Assembly (NCBI GenBank): GCA_010093605.1
Contig: MU004181.1
Coordinates: 868,001 to 932,000, forward strand
Direction of reading: 5' to 3'
From: Lophium mytilinum
Lineage: Eukaryota > Ascomycota > Dothideomycetes > Mytilinidiales > Mytilinidiaceae
DNA: 64,000 nucleotides
This document shows positions 35,463 to 47,058 of this stretch, piece by piece. The position numbers and the translations under genes are program-made. Positions within the stretch are counted from its first letter, which is position 1. Every line of letters starts with the position of its first letter. A model generated the notes under the pieces. The model made no database searches, had not been told where the DNA came from, and worked only from the letters and a program-made list of their open reading frames with translations.

Positions 35463-35805
35463 GATGAAGGTGGTGCAATGGTAGGGTATAGCTACTGCTC
35501 TGTCGAAGAGAGTGGTGCAGATGATGGTATGTTGGATAATGGCTGACGATGTTTACTACATACATATATAGTCCAGTTTCGGGACTCTGGATCATTCAAT
35601 ACCACGCGTTCCTGGAACGAGCTGAACGAAGGAGTTTGTTTCGTTAGCGTGGGCTCCTCCTCCGCTTCCGACAAGGTGATCTCTGCAGCCTTTCCCCTTT
35701 CTTGAAATGGCGTAACTTATTGCATGAAGCCTTTCAGAGCCAGCGATCCTCAATTCTGATCTCGGCGAAACGAACTTGCAAACGACCACGCTATCCGTTC
35801 TTGCG
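35463..35805. promoter_or_regulatory. Divergent promoter between O-methyltransferase and Zn2Cys6 gene
   Basis: About 340 bp between the two divergent starts. A TATATAT stretch at about 35563-35572 suits the methyltransferase direction. No factor site identified. Shared promoters between an enzyme and a Zn2Cys6 regulator are common in fungal metabolic clusters (general knowledge). Confidence 0.4.
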
Positions 35806-37182
35806 ATGACTGTACCACCACCCACCTATTGTCAAGACTCGACAAGCACCGGCCTCCACAGCTTCTTACTCGTCAAGGGGGATGGTTTAGTGCTTAGAGA
35901 ACTACCAGTTGGGGATTTGGATCCTTCTAGGCACAAGAGGCCTCACCAGAAGTCGAGAAGAGGTTGCAGCAACTGCCGTAAGTGCCGCGTTAAAGTATAT
36001 TATCTCGCATCATTTTGACCCCCATGTCCTCTGGCTCACACGGTCTAGTGCGACGAAAGAATCCCAAGATGCTCACATTGCTCGCGTCGCGACGAGGAAT
36101 GCAAGCAGCGAGAACTTGATACCGGCCCGCAGCCAATTAGGTTGCAACATATATCCTCACCCGTCCCATTCAGTAGTCCTAGTCCTGCAGTTAACATGCT
36201 ACACATGAAGCTCTTCCATCACTTTGAAACGAGTACCCGGCATAACTTATGCTTTGATTCCGTATGGAAGGAAGCTCTCGGCTAGTCCCTAGAACACGAA
36301 GCTCTAACGCAAGCGATCCTCTCCATTTCAGCAAAACACCTCGTATATCTATGTCCATATGAGACTGTCTACGACATCGCCGCCACATCCCACTTCGCCC
36401 AGACCCTCAGCATCTTTCGAAAAGACATTGCCCAGAACTTCACTGCGGCGAATCTTGACTTCTTAATGGCGACGTCCGTGCTCATTCTCTTTCAGCTTTG
36501 GACGGAGACGGATTTCTTGGAGACAGATTCCGCGGGTCTTCCTGCGCTAGACCTGTCGAAAGATAATATCTTCCGTCTCGCGGGCGGATTGGCTGAAGTC
36601 TTCGTGAGAGCCGGTCCGCTCCTGTATGAAAAGCCGTCGAGCTTCGTCGTTGAGATTGCGCATAGCCCGCGCGGGGCGTAGGAAAGCGCAGCATGTCAGA
36701 GCGAAGGGCCGCTGGCGTCGTTCCACTCGTTCCTTGCATATACGCGGCCGCTTCATTCAGAACAACTTTCAGCTGCGTCTGCCTTCAAGTGCGACTTGAC
36801 GCCTGCATCTGGCGAAAGAATGGTAGGGCAGACTTCACAGGAAGAGGTCATCCTCTTGATGGCCCATGAAGACGTGGTTTCCCGACTTGCTGCGCTTCTG
36901 CCGTTCTTACCTGAGGTCCATGAACTGGGTTGCCCGGTGCTGGCCGAGCGGCTTATGCCTGACTTAGCGAGGTACGCGTTCACGTTCTTGATCATGATCT
37001 ATGCGTACGCAGAAAAAACGATCTTAAGACAGGATCCTAAAGGGCTCCTTGTTTTGTATCACTTCTTCTGAGCAGTACGCATCCTACTCACGGACCCGGA
37101 GTGCTGATGGAGTCAGAAACGAGCACGAAGTATGGAAGCATTACTAGAAGAGAAGCTACGTAAGCAGCTCGACGTTATATAG
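35806..37182 (+). pseudogene. Zn2Cys6 transcription factor, pseudogene
   Basis: The zinc cluster is intact: CSNCRKCRVK before and CDERIPRCSHCSRRDEEC after an intron at 35995-36048, the usual place for an intron in this family (C-x2-C-x6-C-x6-C-x2-C-x6-C). It is preceded by the basic KRPHQKSRRG. The fungal transcription-factor middle region follows (FHHFETSTRHNLCFDSVW, LEHEALTQAILSISAKHL). One frame then stays coding-like to 37182 but is cut by five stops: TAG 36283, TAG 36679, TGA 37069, TGA 37105 and TAG 37180. Each can arise from a single transition (CAG, TGG or CGA), and no frameshift is needed, so the decay is young or slow. No introns of plausible size remove them. Probably once controlled the neighbouring methyltransferase; that link is inference from position. 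Confidence 0.8.
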
Positions 37183-39285
37183 CAGAAGCAAATATTGTGC
37201 GCTTCATGAGAACGACACGTCAGACTTAATCGAGTGGACTTTTGTGTTTTCGAAGTAATCATTGGAATGCTCATTGAAGGCAGAGGAATATCCTGCATTG
37301 AGGGAACACTATGTTCTAGCGGAGAAAAATAATCGGGCTCTGGATGCTCAGTACCGAAGCTCTGCGCTATATTGTATGGTATTGCGGGTTGTTGTAGAGG
37401 ACATTGAACGAGAGCGTGGGATGTTGACTCTCTGCATGTATGTACCAATGTGAGGTCTTCTAATGAGCTATGGCCCGAGATTTATAGTAGACAGATCCTA
37501 TAGAATCTCGTGGGTTCTACCTATGTGGCTTCGTTTTCGTGGAAGTATTGCTTGCTTCAGCGAGGCCTGGGGTTGGTGGTTGTTGGCTTGACGGGGGGCC
37601 GAATGGCGAAGAGAACGCCGCGGCTGGATCGACGGATGTGTAAGATGTGGGGGGTTTTGGCTGCTGGCCTTTTGCCTCTTGCCTGCTGTTAGTGTTTTAC
37701 AGCCTGAGAGTATTGTCCGTCAAGGAGACATGTTGCACGCAGGACATGATGCGGGTTTCAGATCGAGCGTGCTGCTCGAGGAACAGAGGTTGAGGGTATC
37801 AGAGGAAGGAGGATGGAGGTAGAAGGGTGAGAACTAAATCGAAGTGAGACTTAGAGGGCACCTCACTCCTCCGTCTCACTGGTTATACAGGAGATTCAGA
37901 GGCCGAGAGGACTAGGGTGCTCACAACGACAGGCTTCAAGGTCGCGAGATCCGGGATCCAAATGAGTATCTGGTGGTAATCCAAAGCCTTCTTGTGTCGC
38001 TTCCGAGAAATGAATCACCTACTTTTGCCAGCTTCAAGCAACTGGGCTATCGTGCATGCGATGACAATACTGAAGTGACGCACTTTTTTGGAGCACTACC
38101 CGTGCTGAGCTCCTCGTACTATACCGTCGTCTCTTGCTCGATCTTGTTTATTACTTTTTTAAGTCTTCAACATCACCTAGCTCTTTACTGATGTCAGGGA
38201 ATGGTCACCGCAAATGGCCCCCTCACAGTCATCGTAGCCCATACCCGAACCCACCCTAGAATGCGCAATTTTACAACCCCTTGAGTTCGAGGCAAACCGC
38301 CTCACTAGAGTAATGCAGCGACGTGCATCCACGACGTGGACTGGTCAGGGTCTGCGACATGAAATCGTCAACAAGACTGCGCAACGAGTGGACAGGCCAA
38401 AGCTCCTCGTCGATGCTCCTCGATGACATGAAATCGTCAGCAAGACTTCAGCAAATGCCTGTGATGAGAAAGCATGATCAGTCCTATCACAACCCATGCT
38501 CGGTATCCTTCGCTTCATCTTTATGCGAGCTAATGTGGAACACTGCATCTAAACCTCTGTGTCTTGCATTAGAGAGCGGCAACAGCACGAATCATGTCGT
38601 CGTAATGCTACGCGAATCGACTTGGCACGTGTCGACCCTATCAATGCTATATTCGAGTCAATAGCAACAATCAAACTTGATAGTTGTGGAGGGTATTGCG
38701 GCACCACGTTAATGCATCTCAGAGAATTCGTGATGATGTGGATAGCATCACCTAGTCACTCCTGCCGACCAATGCTGTGGACTCGGTACGCGCGCTGACT
38801 CTGCATCCTCGACCTCGGAGAGCGAGACTGACAGCCTATCTCTTGGCAAGCTTCATAACAGTAAAGGACAGGCTCTGATATCAGACTCGCGGACTCCAGA
38901 GCCACGTGCGCTGTCGCATCAGACATCGCGGAACCCGGGCGAAGAGCCACAGGTTTCCAAGCTGTCTGATTTCCCGGGCCAGGGCAGCGGGTCAAACAGT
39001 GCACTCCCGAAGCAGCAAGGCTCCCGAGCGCGACGTTCGAGTGGTATGCGAGATTGGGGAGGTGGAGGTACCTGTGGCGGCGGAGGATTGCGAGACAGCC
39101 TGAGGACGAGGAGGTCAGGGGGAGGAGGCCGCTTAGCATGTTTCGTCGCGGCCGGGCGATTCGGGCAGCGTGCACAGTTAGATTGTCCCGCCGTCTGGAC
39201 TCAGGCTGAGGCTCAATCATGATGGAGCATCGGGCACGTTGCCGGTGCTTTTGGTGATTGAAAGTGCGGATGAAGAGGTGGTTGG
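37183..39285. other. Intergenic, 2.1 kb, low information
   Basis: 37.2-37.7 kb may contain worn 3' remnants of the Zn2Cys6 gene (a coding-like 60-codon stretch at 37262-37453 in another frame). A 23-bp direct repeat (GACATGAAATCGTC core) sits at 38356 and 38425. No other gene is supported. Confidence 0.4.
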
Positions 39286-39594
39286 ATGGAGGGGCGGTCA
39301 CTTATGCTGGTCTTTGCCCGATCGGGAACACTAATGGAGCTCTATTGGAGTTGTGGACATGCCGTCACACTCGATAGTGTACTTGATTGTATTGAAGGCA
39401 ATAGAAGGCGGCCAGACCGCGAGGAGGTGCCGTGCAGCACGTGTTGTGAAGCTTGTGCGAAGCTTGGGGGAGCTTGGTTGCAGGTGGCGGCGATCAAATG
39501 GACCCACGCCTCTGATACAGAGGGTGATTCACCCGCACTGAGGCTTTATCGGTGCTCGATCGGTCCTATCGTCAGTCTGGAGGCGGGCGCGTAA
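39286..39594 (+). CDS. Small Cys-rich hypothetical protein
   Basis: 102 codons from an internal-looking ATG, with a compact set of possible metal ligands: WSCGHAVTLDSVLDC then CSTCCEACAKLG. This spacing could be a small zinc-binding fold, and short orphan proteins opening with WSCGH-type motifs occur in dothideomycetes, but I cannot name a family. No signal peptide. It may instead be an exon of a longer gene whose other parts I could not find, or chance. Followed by 500 bp of spacer before the NAD kinase. Confidence 0.3.
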   Translation: MEGRSLMLVFARSGTLMELYWSCGHAVTLDSVLDCIEGNRRRPDREEVPCSTCCEACAKLGGAWLQVAAIKWTHASDTEGDSPALRLYRCSIGPIVSLEAGA

Positions 39595-40093
39595 TGTTGC
39601 TCGTGGCTTGGGCCTCTTCATGATACTCGACGTGCAAGAGTGAAGGAGGATAGAATATAGACCGGCTGGCTGCACGACGGCCATCACAGCACCCACGCAT
39701 CCTCACTCCCTTCCGCCATTTGCTCCTCGTCTAGTTCACGCAGCCTACTCTTTTGGTCTTTCATGTAGCCTTTGTGTCCCATAGGTCAAGCCGGCTCGTC
39801 CATTCCTGCTCGCACGGCGTCTCTGCACCCACCGTCACTATCACCGCCTCGCTGGTCTCGTCGCAGTGTCGCATGCAGTAGCTGCCCTCCACCGCGAGTC
39901 GAACACTCAGGCACCCAGTCTGACTGGATCTTATAAGCCTTGCACGCCTGCAGGTCCAGCGCTGTGAACCCGTTCGTTGGTGCCCAGTAACAGCCCGAAG
40001 CCGTCTTACCTGGTTCTCTCCCCGCCTTCCGGGCCGCGTTAAACGGCACGTCAAGCTTCGCGGAGCCGACGGACGACGACGGCCGCAGCAGTC
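39595..40093. promoter_or_regulatory. Promoter and leader of the NAD kinase gene
   Basis: About 500 bp. The open frames on the minus strand here are not supported. C/T-rich tracts fit a fungal 5' leader. Confidence 0.4.
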
Positions 40094-42025
40094 ATGGATC
40101 GGGACCAGCTTCTTCTTGAACACTCGACTAAGATCCACCCGCTTCTCTCTCCCCAGCGCCATGCCTTCTTCCCTGTTCCTCCTAATTCCGACTCCTCTGC
40201 CGCCCTCACCGCAGATCCACATATAGCACCCCCAGAAGGAGAATCTGTCTCCCCCTCGTTTCACGGAGATAACCTCGTCCGCGATGCCTCCGACGTAATA
40301 CCACCAGAAACCAGTGGCACCGCGCCTGATTCTGCTGCTCCGGACGACGACACACAAATACAGACTGACGAGGCAATATCCGCTGCCTTGCCCGCTTCAG
40401 AAACCTCTGACAGCCTCACTCCGCGCCCTACAAAGTCCTTCCGAGACCACCGCGAGTCGAAGCACCGCAAGACCTACTCCATCGACTCGATCCCCCGCCA
40501 AACAATCCTCAAGGCCCTCCAGTCGCGCCCCCCGCCCACCTCCAACATGTCGATTGCGAACTCGCTGGACGACGTGGTGATGCGGGAAAAGCAAGAGGAG
40601 GAGAGCAAGAAGAACTCTGAGATCATTGCGCACACACGCCTGACAGAAGCGCTAAGCGGCCTGCAAGTCAATGGCGAGTGTTTGTCTGCAAAGAACGTGG
40701 CCGCTTTGGCGTCGCCATGTTTTTTCCACAAGAAGTTCGATCACGCCGTGAATATTGATAAAGTGCTGGACGAAATCACCGACGATGAGAGCATCTCGCA
40801 TTCCCGATTGATGCAGACGGCGACGAGCGTGCGCGAGGTGTCGAAGCAGCTCCAGCGCCGGCCGATCAAGATGAAAATACGGAATGTCATGATTGTCACG
40901 AAGGCGCGGGATAACGAGCTTGTGCATCTTACGCGCGAGCTTACGCAATGGCTGCTTTCTACCCCTCGGCATGGCTCCGATGTTGGAGTCAATGTCTACG
41001 TTGACCACAAGCTCCGCAAATCGAAGCGATTCGGCATGGACTCGATACTATCCCAGGACCCTCGGTTCGAGAAAATGCTGCGATTCTGGACGCCAGACCT
41101 CTGCTGGACCTCCCCTGAGAAATTCGACCTAGTCCTAACCCTGGGCGGTGACGGCACCGTCCTCTACACCAGCTGGCTCTTCCAGCGCATCGTGCCCCCG
41201 ATCCTCTCCTTCTCCCTCGGCAGCCTCGGCTTCCTCACCAACTTCCAATTCCACCAATACCAAGACTCTCTCAACCGCATCATGGGCGACGCCGGCATGC
41301 GCGTCAACCTCCGCATGCGCTTCACCTGCACCGTCTACCGCGCCCAATCCAACCCCCAAGACGGCGGCCCCGCGCACATCGAAGCCGAGCAATTCGAGGT
41401 CCTCAACGAGCTCGTCATCGACCGCGGCCCATCCCCCTACGTCTCCAACCTCGAGCTATACGGCGACAACGCCCTCCTCACCGTCGTGCAAGCCGACGGC
41501 TGCATCTTCTCCACCCCGACCGGCTCCACCGCCTACTCCCTCTCCGCCGGCGGCTCCCTCGTCCACCCAGACATCCCCGCCATCCTCCTCACCCCCATCT
41601 GCCCGCACACCCTCAGCTTCCGCCCCATGCTCCTCAACGACAGCATGCTCCTCCGCGTCGCTGTGCCGCGCAACTCCCGCGCGACGGCGTACTGCGCGTT
41701 TGACGGGAAGGGCCGCGTGGAGCTGCGCCAGGGCGACCATGTCAGCATCGCGGCTAGTCAGTACCCCTTCCCGACTGTGCTGTCGCAGCCGACGGAGTGG
41801 TTCGATAGCATCTCGCGCACGCTGCGATGGAACACGCGCGGCGCGATGCAGAAGGCGTGGGATGAGGGGAGTGCGCCGGAGCTGGGCGCTGGGAAGGCGG
41901 GGGAGGAGGAGAAGGGGTTTGATATTGATATCGATGATGATGCGGATCGCGATTCGGGGTACTCGGCGGAGGGGAGTAGTGCGGGGGGGAGCGCCAGCCC
42001 TGTGCGGAGAGGTGTAGTGGTGTAG
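40094..42025 (+). CDS. ATP-NAD kinase (Utr1/Pos5 type)
   Basis: Makes NADP from NAD and ATP, feeding reductive biosynthesis and antioxidant systems. Single exon, 643 aa. The catalytic signature GGDGT is at about residues 351-355 (LTLGGDGTVLYTSWLF), followed by SLGSLGFLTNF, ALNELVIDRG-like FEVLNELVIDRG and the second signature STPTGSTAYSLSAGGSLVHP. The long N-terminal extension (about 180 residues) is Ser/Pro/Thr-rich and disordered, with FFHKKFDHAVNIDKVL marking the start of the conserved region; a C-terminal acidic, Gly/Ser tail follows. The N-terminus lacks an obvious mitochondrial presequence, so cytosolic Utr1-like is more likely than Pos5. Context of the start (GCAGTCATGGAT) is acceptable. 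Codons turn from C-ending to G-ending near 41.69 kb. Confidence 0.93.
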   Translation: MDRDQLLLEHSTKIHPLLSPQRHAFFPVPPNSDSSAALTADPHIAPPEGESVSPSFHGDNLVRDASDVIPPETSGTAPDSAAPDDDTQIQTDEAISAALPASETSDSLTPRPTKSFRDHRESKHRKTYSIDSIPRQTILKALQSRPPPTSNMSIANSLDDVVMREKQEEESKKNSEIIAHTRLTEALSGLQVNGECLSAKNVAALASPCFFHKKFDHAVNIDKVLDEITDDESISHSRLMQTATSVREVSKQLQRRPIKMKIRNVMIVTKARDNELVHLTRELTQWLLSTPRHGSDVGVNVYVDHKLRKSKRFGMDSILSQDPRFEKMLRFWTPDLCWTSPEKFDLVLTLGGDGTVLYTSWLFQRIVPPILSFSLGSLGFLTNFQFHQYQDSLNRIMGDAGMRVNLRMRFTCTVYRAQSNPQDGGPAHIEAEQFEVLNELVIDRGPSPYVSNLELYGDNALLTVVQADGCIFSTPTGSTAYSLSAGGSLVHPDIPAILLTPICPHTLSFRPMLLNDSMLLRVAVPRNSRATAYCAFDGKGRVELRQGDHVSIAASQYPFPTVLSQPTEWFDSISRTLRWNTRGAMQKAWDEGSAPELGAGKAGEEEKGFDIDIDDDADRDSGYSAEGSSAGGSASPVRRGVVV

Positions 42026-43401
42026 TATGCACCTCTGATAAGAGGGAGTGTAGCTGTCGCTGCTTGGGCTGGGTCCCGGTGGTTTTGGAGCCGTGTCGAG
42101 TGACGTGGAGATCCAGGAATTTATCTAGATTCCTCCGAAAGGCGGCTGGCTTCGAGTCGATGTTGTGATCGTAGAAGGGTGTTTTGCATTTTAGAGCGGC
42201 GTTTTCCGGTATTGAGGGGAAGCATGGATGGACTGTCTCTTTAGCTTGGAAGGGCGTCGGATATCCTGTTAGAACAAGATGTCGAGTGGGGATGAGTGCG
42301 TGATGTTGAATGGAGGGGCTTAGGGGTGGGAATGTAAATGATGTTATGATATTGTGTCATGTTTTGCGGCTCTTGAGTTGTAACTTTGTGATAAGGGTGA
42401 TGGGAGCGGAGGCAAGATGGGTGCGTGATGTAAGGTCTAGTGTTGGCGAGCGTTAGGCAAGGAAAGAAGGATTGTTTCAAACGAGAGTGGCCGTCGTAGA
42501 AGGAGATGGGTTGTGTCTCGTGTAAGAGATGGGAGGAGTTAGCTCCTGATGGAAAGGTTGTGATCGTTTGGTGGAGGGGAACGAGCAAGTGTGTACACGG
42601 GTTTGCATGTAATGAGCAGCTGCGAAGTTGATGTGAATGCTTGTGTAATTGGAGTTGCTACGGAAAAGGAACGAGCCTGTATCCAAGCTCAATACAAAGG
42701 GAGGTACTGCCTCGAATAGAACAAGACTACTCTAGAGTGGAACAGGATGAGACGAGACGGACACTCCGTCAGCATGTATGATGCAATTGGGTCTGATACT
42801 GGCGATGTGGAGGAAGAGTCGTTTTGGATTTAAGGAAGACAGAAATGGCTCTCGCGAGCGGACAGAAGAAGAGCAAGTAAAAAAACAAGGGGGGAAGTGA
42901 GCGGACGATGTCTTCTGGAACGAGATTGGTGAGTGTATTGTCAATTGGTACTCATCGTCTCTTTCAGGTTTGGGAAAGTGAATTCTAGGAGTTTGCTAGA
43001 ATAGTGTAGTAGCAGAGTCTCTAATTTCCATGGGCTCAATATAACGTTCATCTAAGTAATCATCGGCTGAATCTACGCAGATTTACTGGAGAGGTGTTTG
43101 ATACGTATGGGTCACGTGATAGATGACCATTCGGCCCGATATCCTATCCGTCCGTTCTATCCTCTCTACTCTTTACCTTCAACATTCCGTTCTTTATCAG
43201 AGTTTGATTGAAAATTGCTTCCTAGCATGGGAATACAGGGGATATCACACGTGATAAGGCTAACCAGATGGAATCTCGGATCTCAGCCTCGTTGCCTATT
43301 TCCTTCTCTTTCATCTCTCCGTCCGCTCTCTATGCTATTTTGTCGAACTCTACTTCGCCTCATCAGATTCAAGCTCAGCAACGCCCTTTTCACTCCAAGT
43401 T
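42026..43401. other. Intergenic, 1.4 kb
   Basis: 42.0-42.95 kb is purine-rich on the plus strand with no supported gene; the minus-strand frames there are low complexity. CACGTG occurs at 43113-43118 and a CACGTG-like ACACGTGATA near 43248, upstream of the HET gene. No repeats of note. Confidence 0.4.
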
Positions 43402-45775
43402 ATGGACTGTAATGAAGATGTTCCTGCGTACCCGTCCACACAAGATCGCCAAACTGGCGCTGACAGACCACAATTGCCGTTAGCTCAGCTCTGTGAGCAG
43501 TGTGACCGCCTCTTCAGGCTCGGCCCTTACCACGCTGCCCCCTCGGTTGACGGCCCACAAGTACGGGAATGGTCCGAAGTACTTCTACATCAAAATGCGT
43601 ATGACCTAGAGAAATCTGCGGCGATTTGCGTGTTTTGCGCTTGGATATGGACCAGGATACCTCCAGAAACCCGAAACAGATTGCGAGTTGCAGAGGGAGA
43701 AGAAATCTTGCCAATCTGGGTCTCGTTCAAGTTCCAAAAACATAAGCCTAAGTTCCTTTGGCTTTTGTTGGACATTTCCAGGGACGTATGGGACATGTCG
43801 AGTCAGATCTGGTACGATGAATATTCGCTAGTGTCAGTCGACGGTAGGCCGGCAGTTTGCTCACCCTATCTTTTCACGAGCTAAGTTCAAACATTGTAGC
43901 ACTTGATCCTTTCGTCAATCACAACAAAATCATGCCATCCACCTCTTCTTCAACAACACGGAAGAGAGTGGGCGGCTGGTTAGAAGCCTGCGAGAGGCAC
44001 TCTTGCGGTCACTCCAGGAAAGCACCCAAATGGCACCCAACTAGGCTTTTGGACATCGGAACCAGCTCGTCATCAGCAATCAAGCTTTGTGAAGCTGAAG
44101 AAATAGAGCTTATGGCAGATTACGCAACATTAAGTCATCGATGGGCTTCTCAAGAAATACCAAAGTTGACGAGCGAAGGGCGTGCTTCAATGAAGAGAGG
44201 AGTGCTGCCACGGCCACTTACGCGAACAATGCTGGATGCAGTACAGGTAGCTCGAGAATGGCTGAATGTTAGATATCTTTGGATTGACAGGTAAGCCATC
44301 CATGTAACCTTATGTTTTGTGACTGTTTCCTGACGCTTCCGTCTAGTCTTTGCATAATCCAGGACTCTCAAGAAGACTGGGTGACAGAATCGGCCATGAT
44401 GGCCGAGGTATATCGGAATTCATACTGCAACATAGCGGGTGCGGCCGCATCTACCGATGGCCTGTTCGTGGACAGAGACGTCTCTATGGTCCAACCCTAC
44501 GTCATAGATGTTAAGTGGGGTACAGAATTTCGTGCGCCTGGCCAATATGTGTTCTATCACGACACGAGATGGCAGCATTCGATTCGATATTCACCGCTAA
44601 TGAAGCGGGCATGGTGCATCCAAGAGATATTCCTCGCACCTCGTACCCTACACTTCGGGTCCCTCCAGGTCGGCTGGGAATGCAATGAAGCCCAAGCCTG
44701 CGAAACAGTTCCGCTCGGACTTGACCACAAGCCATTGTGGATCGAAGAATTTCCTAGTGCGTGGAAGGACATCTGCAGAATCCGCGATCAGCAGGTCTCA
44801 GTAGCACCGGACACGCATATCAAACTGGATAGACCTAAGCTATATAAGTTATGGGATGCAGTAGTGACTAGGTACTCATTAGCACATCTCTCTTTCGTAA
44901 AAGACAAGCTCGCTGCCCTTGCAGGTATCGCATCCTTCGTCGAAGATTTACTGGAAGACGAATATCTCGTGGGAATGTGGCGTTCTGACCTAGCTAGGCA
45001 GCTATGTTGGTTTGGGATGAATCCGGATCGCTGTACCCGTCCGTCTGAATATATCGCCCCAACCTGGTCCTGGCTGTCCTTGAACAACAGCCATATCTCA
45101 AAGCCTGATTATAGGGAATATGCCGTTTTTGTGGATATTCAGGACGCTCAGGTGCTATGCGAACCGAACGACCGAGAAACCTCAAAAAAAGTCCGTATCA
45201 CGGGGGGCTTCCTAGATGTCGCGTGCTTTTTGGTCCCTGGCGTTCTCACGGTTAAGGACGTCGCTGGTGGAAGGGCCTATAAAGTCAGTGGGAAAGGAAG
45301 CTCCTTTCCTCTCAAGTTCCGGATGGACATCGACATACATCTACACGAGACTAGGGACGTTTGGCTTATGCCGGTTCTCGGAGGTCGAACCCTTACAGGA
45401 CTCATCCTCGAAAGACGGAACAATGACAAGGGGGCATTTCGCAGACTGGGAATGTTTGACAAATTTTATTGGGGGACCCACTTTTGGGAACTTGCGTTCG
45501 AATCTATTCCTGGGGCGACGGGGACGATTGCTACAGAGAGCCAGAGACTCTGGAGGCCACAGGAACCCTGGGAAGACGAGGAACCTTTTCACAAGACCGA
45601 GGCCCCATTACGCAAAAGTAGGAGCGCATTTGAGGATTGGGATGATGTGACTAAGCCAAGTGATGGCGTGTGGTTTTTAGACATCAGTCGTGTTGTCCAC
45701 GGAAACGAACGAGGTTTGCCGCCTCCGTATAAAAAGTACGACGGAGTATCCCGGTTGAAGATTCGAATTATATAA
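43402..45775 (+). CDS. HET-domain protein (heterokaryon incompatibility type)
   Basis: HET domains occur in fungal proteins that trigger cell death or block fusion between unlike strains. Exons 43402-43843, 43900-44290 and 44347-45775; both introns 56 bp; 753 aa. N-terminal region has LCEQCDRLFRLGP and a CVFCAWIW pair, as in many HET proteins. HET core: ADYATLSHRWASQEIPKLT, then TMLDAVQVAREWLNVRYLWI and, across the second splice, DSLCIIQDSQEDWVTESAMM, YRNSYCNIAGAAAS and PLMKRAWCIQEIFLAPRTLHF. The C-terminal part has APTWSWLSL, usual for the family, and no extra NACHT or ankyrin domain is seen. It ends 200 bp from the convergent CFEM-like gene. No breaks: this copy looks whole. Whether it acts in allorecognition cannot be told from sequence. 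Confidence 0.9.
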
Positions 45776-45976
45776 CAGCCATTACAATGTCCCAATGTGC
45801 ACGCAAGCAGTTTCCTTTCCCGTTCAGGAATCTGAGCTACTCATGCTTCCAGCCGGAGCTGTAGCTGTGAGGTTACAAAAGCACAGCATATTTTCCGAGA
45901 GTAGAGGAGTTCGCACATACCTACTTTAATGGCCCATTTCGTACCTCATGTAGCTAGCTACAAGTCTCTCTGTCAC

Positions 45977-47058
45977 TCAGCTCGACGGCGTAGCTCCGGG
46001 GATAGCCAACCGCGCACTCTTCAGCATCCCACGCGAGAACCACAGCCCAGCAGCTGCGAGTAAGTTCGCCGGCAACCCTAGCCCGATACCCAGCCCAAGC
46101 TGTACCTGCTGATCAAGAGAGTACTCTACATCTGGTCAATTCTTTTCACTTCAACTTGACTACAGAAGAATACTCACTGCCCTTATGGTGCGTCGATGTC
46201 GAATTAGGATCTACACCAACAACCGGTATCGCCCAGACATGTGGCGGATACTTCTGTCCCGCGCAAAAGGTCGCCAACGCACCCATCATGTCTGCATATG
46301 CGGCATCTGGGTCCACAGACGTACTCATATGCATCCCGCAGTAATCAACGCTACTGTTATACGTTAGGTCAAAGGTAGCGTCGAAGTTGCCCGTTGTCGT
46401 ATTGCACAGGCAGTCAGAGGTCTTGCAATGTCGAGCGTCTGCGACGCCCTTGTACAGTGCCCAGTTGGGAAGGTGGTTCATGGGTCCGCAATTGGTCTCG
46501 GTGCGGTTGCCGTCGGCGTCGAGGCAGGCGTTTAGTACGAATTTGGCGCAGGCGGTCAGGTTTTGCTTGTCGGTGTATGTGATTCGGAAGATTTTGCCAT
46601 CTGGAAACATTCACGATCAATATGATATTGAGACTATCAAGCATGGTCGTCTTTCAGTCTGATAATGACTACGTACCGGGTGGATTGGGCTTGGCCTGTT
46701 GCGTACCGTTCGTAGCGTAGACGATGCAAAGATCCTCAAACGCCGTCACAGCACTGTCAACATCGGCCTGGTCACCGCAAGAGCTCGAGGCGCAGCTAGT
46801 GACATTGGAGAGTCCGTATTGGAAGTTCTCCCCCAGTGTACTTTCAGAACATACACATCCCCAACTGACGCATTCGAGGTTTCCGTTGTGGATCTTATGG
46901 TTCACCTCACTAACACAGCTCTTTGCGCAGTTGGGTAGAGTTTGATAGATTCCAGTTTCGTTGGCAGTAGACCATGCGTCATAGCTGTTGTTCCGCGCCG
47001 CGAGAGACCCTGGAAGTGCGAGGAATACTGTACGGTAGAGTATCGTTGACAACCTCAT
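45977..47058 (-). CDS. CFEM-like secreted or membrane-anchored Cys-rich protein
   Basis: Exons, high to low: 46677-47058, 46178-46600, 45977-46131; introns 76 and 46 bp; 319 aa. A signal peptide is visible (MRLSTILYRTVFLALPGSLA). The first module has eight cysteines in CFEM-like order: PNCAKSCVSEV, ECVSWGCVC, TSCASSSCGD and a last LC before a NxT-rich linker; the usual CFEM aspartate is not obvious. The second module (TACAKFVLNACLDADG, HCKTSDCLCNTTTG, VDYCGM) is Cys-rich and N-glycosylated. The third exon supplies a C-terminal span LGLGIGLGLPANLLAAAGLW, so a type I membrane protein is likely. Relatives take part in haem uptake or surface sensing. Start chosen at 47058, since the upstream in-frame codons lack a signal sequence. 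Divergent from the gene at 47590 with a tandem repeat between. Confidence 0.8.

Noticed and set aside
38356-38447. 23-bp direct repeat spaced 69 bp
   Set aside because: Isolated, no further units; too little to call a tandem array or element.
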